Below, piece by piece: positions 57,573 through 64,000 of a DNA stretch of 64,000 nt. Position 1 is the first letter of the stretch. Every line of letters starts with the position of its first letter. The notes beneath the pieces are model-generated. The model was not told the origin of the DNA and did not search any database. It worked only from the letters and a program-made list of their open reading frames with translations. A program made the position numbers and the translations under genes. The stretch is from Prosapia bicincta (Eukaryota; Arthropoda; Insecta; Hemiptera; Cercopidae): positions 168,387,886-168,451,885 of the forward strand of contig JBAIZL010000005.1 in NCBI GenBank assembly GCA_036971475.1, in the 5' to 3' direction.

Positions 57573-58101
57573 CTGAAAAAAATTTATATATAATCGAAGA
57601 ATATAATATTTATCTATTGAAGTTTAAAATTATACATTAACAAAATTTATCAAAACTGATTTATTTAATTATTATCCCACACTCTCCTTACATTATGTAT
57701 GTATGTATATATATATATATGACAATTGTTAACAAAGTTTTCTCCCAAATATTTATTCATTGATTAAATTTAAAAAACAAGATGTACCTGGATTCAAACT
57801 GAATGATTACATGTTTGAAATCCAGAATTTTGCCACTAAGATAACTTTTCCATTGGCAGAAAACTATTACTTAAAGATTTATATTACATTATAAGAGAAA
57901 GGTTTCTTGCAATAATGAAGCATTACAAGAAATGGTAGGATGAGAAATTAAACACCACTAACAGCTTTATAAATTAAAAACGAGAAAAAAGCAAATAAAT
58001 ATTAATAAAAAATAATAGGCCAACACCATATACTGTATAAAGAGGAAAATGGTAAATTGGAAGGAAATACGCTCTCTATTTTGCCACTTAATATTCTGCC
58101 A

Positions 58102-58105
<4 letters not shown>
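57573..58105. other. Start of Asterix intron 2, nothing recognised
   Basis: AT-rich, with a short (AT)n at 57697-57720. Confidence 0.45.

Positions 58106-58170
<65 letters not shown>
58106..58170. repeat. (AT)n tract
   Basis: Abuts the outer end of a Penelope-type remnant. A further (AT)n lies at 58274-58302 on its other side. Confidence 0.95.
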
Positions 58171-58175
<5 letters not shown>

Positions 58176-58269
58176 CAACACAGGTTATTCAAATACAAGA
58201 ATATTTATTATTTTATATCCAAAGCGTTTCGTTGGCAAACAGTACCAACATCATCAGGAATCAATTTAT

Positions 58270-58270
<1 letters not shown>
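58171..58270 (-). mobile_element. Penelope-like 3' end remnant with hammerhead
   Basis: A 100-bp piece matching 36076-36200 (ACAACACAGGTTATTCAAAT), lying between two (AT)n tracts. No coding part. Confidence 0.65.
58215..58263 (-). ncRNA. Hammerhead ribozyme motif, type I, intact core
   Basis: Minus strand: ATTC, then CTGATGA (58257-58251), stem II GTTGGT/GCCAAC, GAAA (58230-58227), a very short stem III (ACGCTT), T and GGAT, which pairs with ATTC as a 4-bp stem I with one G-U pair. Stem II varies compensatorily relative to the other copies. The best candidate for residual activity here. Confidence 0.65.
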
Positions 58271-58303
<33 letters not shown>

Positions 58304-58348
58304 TTGATATTTTACGTTATCCATTGTTTTTCCGTTGCACTGACTTTA

Positions 58349-58562
58349 TGAAGTTAATATATTACTATTGTAAGTAATTTTATCCACCATTAAGTGCAAT
58401 GATTTTACCTTGTGTACTGAGGCACCTTTCGGTCACTTGACCATTGTCGAATCACAGTGATTCGACAATGGTAAAGTGACCGTAAGGTGCCTCATCACAC
58501 AAGGTAAAATCATTGCACTTAATGGTGGATAAAATTACTTACATTAGTAATATATTAATTTC
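58349..58562. repeat. Near-perfect palindrome, 107-bp arms (repeat P)
   Basis: Left arm 58349-58455 and right arm 58457-58562 are inverse complements around a single base. Includes GTCGAATCAC/GTGATTCGAC at the centre and AAGGTGCCTCATCACACAAG in the right arm. Related single or partial copies at 38097-38200 and 51472-51613. Confidence 0.9.
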
Positions 58563-58570
58563 ATATTTAT

Positions 58571-58693
58571 ATAATTTTGTAAAAACTTACTGAGACAAAA
58601 GTTTTCAATCGCTCCGTGGTGATCTTCATCAGTGTCTTCTCTGATGACACTAAGCGATTGTAATCGTTCTGTCTCAATAAGATTTTACATAAT
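58571..58693. repeat. Inverted repeat with hammerhead-like centre
   Basis: Arms 58571-58613 and 58653-58693 pair. CTGATGA occurs on both strands near the centre (minus 58632-58626, plus 58641-58647). Only the minus-strand copy has a following GAAA (58606-58603), 19 nt away across a poorly paired stem II. A likely degraded ribozyme pair of another Penelope family. Confidence 0.55.
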
Positions 58694-58732
58694 TTAAGTT
58701 CAGATAGTCATATACTAATGTAAAAGTGAAGA

Positions 58733-58775
58733 TGTGTGTGTGTGTGTGTATGTGTGTGCATGCGTTTGTGTATGT
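58733..58775 (+). repeat. (GT)n-rich microsatellite
   Basis: Interrupted GT repeat in Asterix intron 2. Confidence 0.9.
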
Positions 58776-59089
58776 GTGTTTACACCTCACAGTGATTGAT
58801 TTGTAAAAAAGAGGTTCTGGTACTGTGGGCTACCGGGTGTTGGTGGGACAGGGTAGGGTTTACAGAATATTTAAGTATATAATTCTAAAAACGATAGTTT
58901 GCGCTTTTTTGAACATCTTTAAAAAATTTATCAGTCGACAAAATAGCAATCTAATTTTGATTGCATGTTTAAATTAAATTGAGATTGAAATAGCAACATT
59001 TTTCTTACCACAGCTGTTGGTTTATATTAAATTTTAATGTAGCTCTACGTTATTGTAAATTATTTCAATTTAATGTATTTAAAAAAATT

Positions 59090-59850
59090 TAATATATTTA
59101 ATTTGAAAATACACAGTTCACCAATAACCTTTTATTTCTTGTTTTTCTAATTAGGTCCTTGAAGTTTTCTGAAATAATATTTACTGTAAAATATTCTGTA
59201 CTTAAACAGGTTTTACCTTGCCGTTTATAAAACTCTCCAAAGTTTAGAAAAGATTTTGTTGTATGTGCCTCCTCTCTCACCTTGCTGTTAGTATCCAGAG
59301 CGGAAGCAGAAAAGATTCCTCATACTTTAAAGGATCAAAATGAGTGAGTGGTGGACCCTTCAGTTTCAAGAAAAGTAGTGAAGAGATAGTTTGTGTTAAA
59401 CCCAGGACAAACGTTCTAGACTCAGTTATGATGAGGTTCATTTGAGAAAAGCCCTTCTCACATTCGCTTGAAGATACTATAATTGCCTTGATTGCAGTTG
59501 TCAACAAGAGCAAATTCTCGGAAAACCTTGTTTTATTTTTACTGTTTCCCTCTAAGTTTTCACAATTATTGTCGAAAACCTATTTACTTTAATTCAATTA
59601 AAGTGTTGATTCAATTGAAATCGATCGGCTAGTGACTCAAAATCTACTGTTTTAAGCTCAACCAGGTCCAAATATACATTTACTGGTATTTCCATATTTG
59701 AATCTTATAGGCAAACTCTGATGTACAAAATCAGATTTTGTGTTTTGCTCAAAGATGTTGATTCATCGATGATAATCGCAAAATTATCGGGTATTTTGAT
59801 TATTTCCTATACAACGTCCTTGTACAATGTGGTACATAATATTTACACAA
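59090..59850 (-). pseudogene. hAT transposase fragment
   Basis: Minus strand: IIDESTSLS near 59770, VDFESLADRFQLN near 59610, then after a deletion VSSSECEKGFSQMNLI with ISSLLFLKLKGPPLTHFDP, the hAT C-terminal dimerisation block. Resembles KIAA1586/ZBED-type hATs. Broken by stops and a large internal deletion. Confidence 0.75.
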
Positions 59851-60059
59851 GTCTTATTTGAATGTAGGATGCGACCTATATATTATAATAAAAACAAATA
59901 AGATACAAAATTAAAAAAATAAGATAGTTTAAATATAACATACAACCACAATATATAATTGGATTCATTAAAAATTGTATTAGTCTATTAAATAATGAGT
60001 GATTCAAACAGAGAACAGGTTTTGATATATCAAATTAATTTTAATGAAAAACTAAAATT

Positions 60060-60800
60060 AAATACATCAACATTTTCATCTAACCTTTCAATTTCATGTA
60101 TGAAAAATTATTTCAAGTATGTGTCTTTCTCTACTAAGCTTACACGTACCAACTCTGTCTATGAAATTCACTGACCACAAGTTTCTACTTCCATATCGCC
60201 GATAACCCGTCGAATTTCCTCCTTCAAGTCATTGATGTTTTGTGGTTTATTGGTATACATGAATGACTTCAGATGACCCGAAAGATGAGTCACACTTTTG
60301 GTGGCCACTGATGGTCAGAATTGTGAGAAATGCCACAATCCAGGAATTTTTCATGGAGCCACACAATTGTTTCATGGGCCGCATGGCAGGTGGCACCATC
60401 CTGCTGAAACCACAACTCGTCAATGTCCATTCCATCCAAATGAGGCCACAAAAACTCCTTAATCATTGTACGGTATCGTACAACGCTTGTCATTCCTGAT
60501 CTTCTAAAAAAATAAGACCCGATGACGCCATCCGATCAAAAGCCACACCAAGCTGTCACTCGCTGTGCTTACATTTCCCTTTCTTTAATCATACAAAGGT
60601 TTTCTGAACCCCAGATACAGCAGTTCTGTTTGTTAACAAATCCATACAAGTGTAAGTGCGCTTCATCACTGCAGATGATTTTGTATGTGACGCTGTCATC
60701 CTCCTGCCATGTTCTCAATACCCAGTCAACAAACTGACGTCTCTTCTGGTGATCTGCCACTTTCAAATGTTGCGTCAACTGAATTTTATAAGTGTGATAA
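60060..60800 (-). pseudogene. Tc1/mariner-superfamily transposase fragment
   Basis: Minus strand: QHLKVADHQKRRQFVDWVLR, then IICSDEAHLHLYGFVNKQNC (first catalytic region), IDELWFQQDGATCHAA (second), WPPK and HLKSFMYTNKPQNINDLKEE in shifting frames. An IS630-like, Tc1/mariner-related family common in arthropods. N-terminus and TIRs not found. Confidence 0.85.
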
Positions 60801-61076
60801 TGAAGATCGTACCGAAGAGTTCACCATACAGAAGATCTTAAACCAAATTGTTAAAAATGGTGACATATTGATTTATCCTGGGCTAACAGCCACATTATCA
60901 TCAGAATGTTCTCAAAAATAGAATCGAGTTCAAACATTGTTGCTAACTGATAAACGAAAATTTACCAGCGGTTTAAAAACTGGCGCTCTTTTTGAACCAC
61001 CTTTTACATTCATAAACCACTTTAAAAAATTATCCAATAGAGAACAATGAAAATGTATACTTGTTATGACACTTAC

Positions 61077-61185
61077 CCTCATCATCAATCCACACATGCT
61101 AAATATCATACCAAGAATATTCATATAATCAGGCGTTAAGTCATCACCTGGCTGTGACTGGGCATTTGAAACAGGTGGTTTATAC
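61077..61185 (-). CDS. WDR83OS: Asterix exon 2
   Basis: Acceptor ATATTTCAG|GTATAAACC and donor GATGAGG|GTAAGT. The first base completes an upstream codon (probably Arg). It encodes [20 protein letters not shown] then [33 protein letters not shown] is the family signature and the start of the first membrane segment. Confidence 0.95.
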
Positions 61186-61348
61186 CTGAAATATAAAAAT
61201 AAACTCAACACTGAACAATTAATTATGGAATTCTTGAAATTTAACATGGATATGGTTAAATATTATAAGATTGACTTAAATACAAAGTTTTAAATTCAGC
61301 ATAACCATCATATTATTCTGCCTTGACAATGTCATATATGTTTTAGTT

Positions 61349-63250
61349 CAGAATTTCTCAAACTGGGAAGCGTACCCTCCCTGGGGAGCACAGAAGATTT
61401 TCATTGAAGGTGTGGATAAGTCCACTGAAACTACTTACAGACAAGATGTGAGCATGCTCATTTAGGTGTAGCAGTGGGTAAAAACTGACAAAAAATGTTC
61501 CTAAAGAATTATGTCCCTGATAAAGAATTAGTCTTGATGGATCTTTGTTATTGAGATATATGGTCTCTGTGCTTCAGGTAAGGCATATTCAACATGATTC
61601 TGACAACTAAGGGGATGTTATCATTGCTCAAACTGTCAGCAGAAAGAAAGATATTTATACTCCTAATGCATCCTCGGAATGTTAGGTCAAATTAAGTGAA
61701 ATTTTTTATATTTTATTTGTTTGTATAACCAAGATACCATTTGTCGATTCAGGTGTAGCTTTTAGTCCAGTCTTTACTACATTATTGGTAGTATGTGCGT
61801 CGTTATTCCAAACCTGAGTGTTGTTTGCAATGTTGTGTTGATTAATGATACAATGCCTGGAAGTTTTGAACAACATGTGACTACTAATAATTTTGCACTG
61901 AAGGACATTAGACAATCTTATCGACTATTTTCTCTCCAGAAAGGACTGCCTTAAATTCCATTATACTAGATATTTTCACATGGAAAATGAGCTGCTGAAG
62001 CTTCTTACTAAATTCCCTTGTTGATAGCAAAAGACAAGAAACCTCATACAATTGGTGAGTCACTAATGAAACGTTATTTACTTACTGTTTGTAATACTAA
62101 TCTCAGTGAAGACAGTTGTAACAAAGTTACAAAAATTCTTTTCTCAAATGACTCAGTAATACCCGGAGCTGATTAAATGGCATTGGATTTAAAACAGCCA
62201 AGTGCTACAAAAGCTGAAATGTTATCTCCATTTTTCCCTGCAGTGTGAAGAAACAGCTGACATTTCAAAATATGCACAGTTGTTCTACTACAGATATATA
62301 GAAAGGAAACAATTGGTAATTATTAAGATCAGCGACTACCGCTCCGATTGGTGAAATTTGTTTTTCTAATTAATTTGACCTTGCTGAACATTAAAACCAA
62401 ACACATTAAAGATAAATAATAATAACCTAACCTGACCTGACCTGGTCTTCTTAGGTTAATATGTGTTTGCCGTTAAAAATAACTTCAGATTTGTGTTCAG
62501 CAAGATCACATCTATCAGGAAAAAAATATTTTGCCAATCGGAGCATTAGTAAGCACAAAAGTCAGGTCAGGTTATTTTTTTAAAATATAAATATGTGTTT
62601 GCAGTCAAAAAAACTTTAGATTTGTATTCAGCAAGGTCAAATTGATCAAGAAAAAAATTCGCAGATCGGAGTGGTAGTTGCTGATATTAATAATTACCAA
62701 ACAATTTTTTGAGGAAATAATGTTTTCAATATATCTTCAAACACCAAAAAGCTTCTGATATATTGTCTGATCTTCATTATTTTTTATTAGCTAATAGCCT
62801 TTCTTGAATATTATTAAGATAAGTGCTAATGAAACTCAAGACTTGTCAGGATGTAGATTGGAATCTATACAGTCGGCTAAGGAAAAGAATTCTAACATAA
62901 TAGATTCACACTGTATCATTCACAGACATCTATTGGGCTGTAGACTCTACCTGTCTGTCACTCAATGTTTCTTTTAACATAACAATTAAAATTTTAAATG
63001 ATGTCAATTCTAGTTCTCTGTACACTCAGGTGTTATGTCAAGTATTAAATAGTGATCAAGAAACCTTTTTGCACACAGAATAAGTTGGTGTCCAAAGGTA
63101 ACATGCTTGCTAGATTATACAACCTAAAATCAGAAGTTGAATTATTTCTGATGAGTTCGAATCAAGGTATGTACATCAAGTTTAACTCGTAGCGACAATT
63201 TAGTTGTATTTCACTACAAAAATATTCTCACTTATAAACCACTAAATATT
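61349..63250 (+). pseudogene. Decayed hAT element
   Basis: The left end CAGAATTTCTCAAACTGGGA resembles known hAT termini. Plus-strand remnants: CEETADISKYAQLFYYRYIE near 62240, then after a nested element VDWNLYSRL/HTVSFTDIYWAV and LNDVNSSSLYTQVLCQVL near 63000, matching the ZBED5/SCAND3-type hAT middle. The right terminus was not found. Confidence 0.6.
62315..62698. mobile_element. Inverted-repeat element, family C copy 2, 8-bp duplication
   Basis: 384 bp with ends GGTAATTATTAAGATCAGCG and complementary right end ...AATAATTACC. Flanked by a perfect 8-bp duplication AAACAATT (62307-62314 and 62699-62706). The interior repeats GTGTTTGC-GT-AAAAA and CAGCAAGGTCA blocks. Inserted into the hAT relic. 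Non-coding. Confidence 0.85.
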
Positions 63251-64000
63251 ATATTTTTATACAGGTGCAATTTTTTTATTCATTGTTTTACTTTATTAAT
63301 TTATTATTAGTTAATTTATTATTATGTGTAGTCATAATTAGTAAAAACAAATTATACGGTTTGAAGTTCCTTTAGATTTTAGGCTCCTACTATTATTGTT
63401 CATTTTGTATGTACACAAGAATACACTAATTATAAAAATATTTACACTACTGACCAGGTCCAAGAAAAATTTATACTGAGCTTCTCACTCCAGTTGACAT
63501 AAAAACTGGTGAAGCGATTCATTATGTTTAAACATCTGCCAGAAGGTCAGTGGGCCATAAATACCTTTATTTATGCTATAAGTTCCAAGAGTTGATAAAA
63601 ATTTCTTATGAAGTACAGACATCTAGTCTTGTGCCTGACAAATTAGAAAATAAAGAAATTTGACTCTTTTACCAATAACAACAAATTGATGACAGGTCAG
63701 GGCATAACTTATTCTCTAAATACTGCTTACGCACCAAACCCCGTAATCTCGATCGACGAGAATTCTTGGAAGCTAATCATTAGTGCCACTGGAATTTGAG
63801 CCCATACCCAATCTAATAACTTCGAATTATCCATAAATTTTCTACATTGGTAGCATAAAGTTGAAGGGGCCAATCCAAAATTTCGAATTATCAACAATTT
63901 CAAATTAAAGTTATTCAAATTATCCAAGTATTTTAATTTTTAAAGTCTATTTTTCAAAACATTATTTTGAAATTTTGTTTCAAAGATGTTTATTATTTTC
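63251..64000. other. Window end, possible Tigger terminal fragment
   Basis: Mostly AT-rich. 63720-63930 has repeated TTCGAATTATC units and GGGGCCAATCC, as in Tigger/pogo ends. The missing Asterix exon 1 was looked for here and not found. Confidence 0.35.

Larger units (their letters stand above)
56739..61185 (-). other. WDR83OS: Asterix (WDR83OS/PAT10) gene, exons 2-4
   Basis: A small multipass ER membrane protein. Family knowledge: it pairs with CCDC47 in the PAT complex, which shields transmembrane segments during membrane-protein insertion. Three minus-strand exons (61185-61077, 57572-57475, 56820-56739) join in phase to 95 codons plus a stop; human is 106 aa. The missing N-terminal part would be a short first exon, not found in 61186-64000 and probably to the right of the window. 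Introns of 3504 and 654 nt; the longer is full of mobile elements. Confidence 0.93.

Overview
Nuclear genomic DNA from an arthropod, most likely an insect. It is very AT-rich, has short exons with GT-AG introns, and carries an insect-type mix of mobile elements: Ty3/gypsy, BEL/Pao, Jockey-like and R1/LOA-like LINEs, Penelope-like elements with GIY-YIG domains, piggyBac, hAT, pogo/Tigger and Tc1/mariner. No bacterial gene organisation is present, and the species cannot be named from the sequence. The host backbone is three genes. (1) The first coding exon of a mitochondrial carrier resembling SLC25A32 (minus strand, 8262-8406). (2) A complete AATF/Che-1/Traube gene on the plus strand, with 8 coding exons from 10096 to 52111, 1446 coding nt and 481 aa; all splice phases close exactly. 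(3) The last three exons of Asterix/WDR83OS (minus strand, 56739-61185); its first exon was not found. The carrier and AATF are divergent, about 1.7 kb apart start codon to start codon. AATF and Asterix are convergent, about 4.6 kb apart. Most of the rest is transposon-derived. Left of the carrier exon (1-8261) lie a 5' gypsy fragment, a pogo element, a deleted mariner, an inverted repeat with hammerhead-ribozyme motifs, a long-TIR Mutator-like element and a nearly complete piggyBac (5577-8086, TTAA target site, one frameshift). AATF intron 1 (7 kb) holds further long-TIR elements and Penelope fragments. Intron 2 has a TA-flanked MITE and a Tigger fragment. Intron 3 has a BEL element with two identical-looking 962-bp LTRs but most of pol deleted. 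Intron 4 (13 kb) has a decayed gypsy between inverted Penelope fragments, a piggyBac-type MITE nested in one of them, two copies of an unclassified 1.5-kb repeat, and many (AT)n tracts. Intron 5 has a hAT inserted in a Tigger. Intron 6 has a pogo element and a LINE. Intron 7 is only 83 nt. Asterix introns hold hAT and mariner remnants, a near-perfect 107-bp-arm palindrome and more hammerhead-like Penelope ends. The strongest unusual signals are: small hammerhead motifs with short or palindromic stem III, sometimes in head-to-head inverted pairs; the repeated junction of Penelope and other repeat ends with (AT)n tracts; and long-TIR GGT...ACC elements with perfect 8-bp target duplications.
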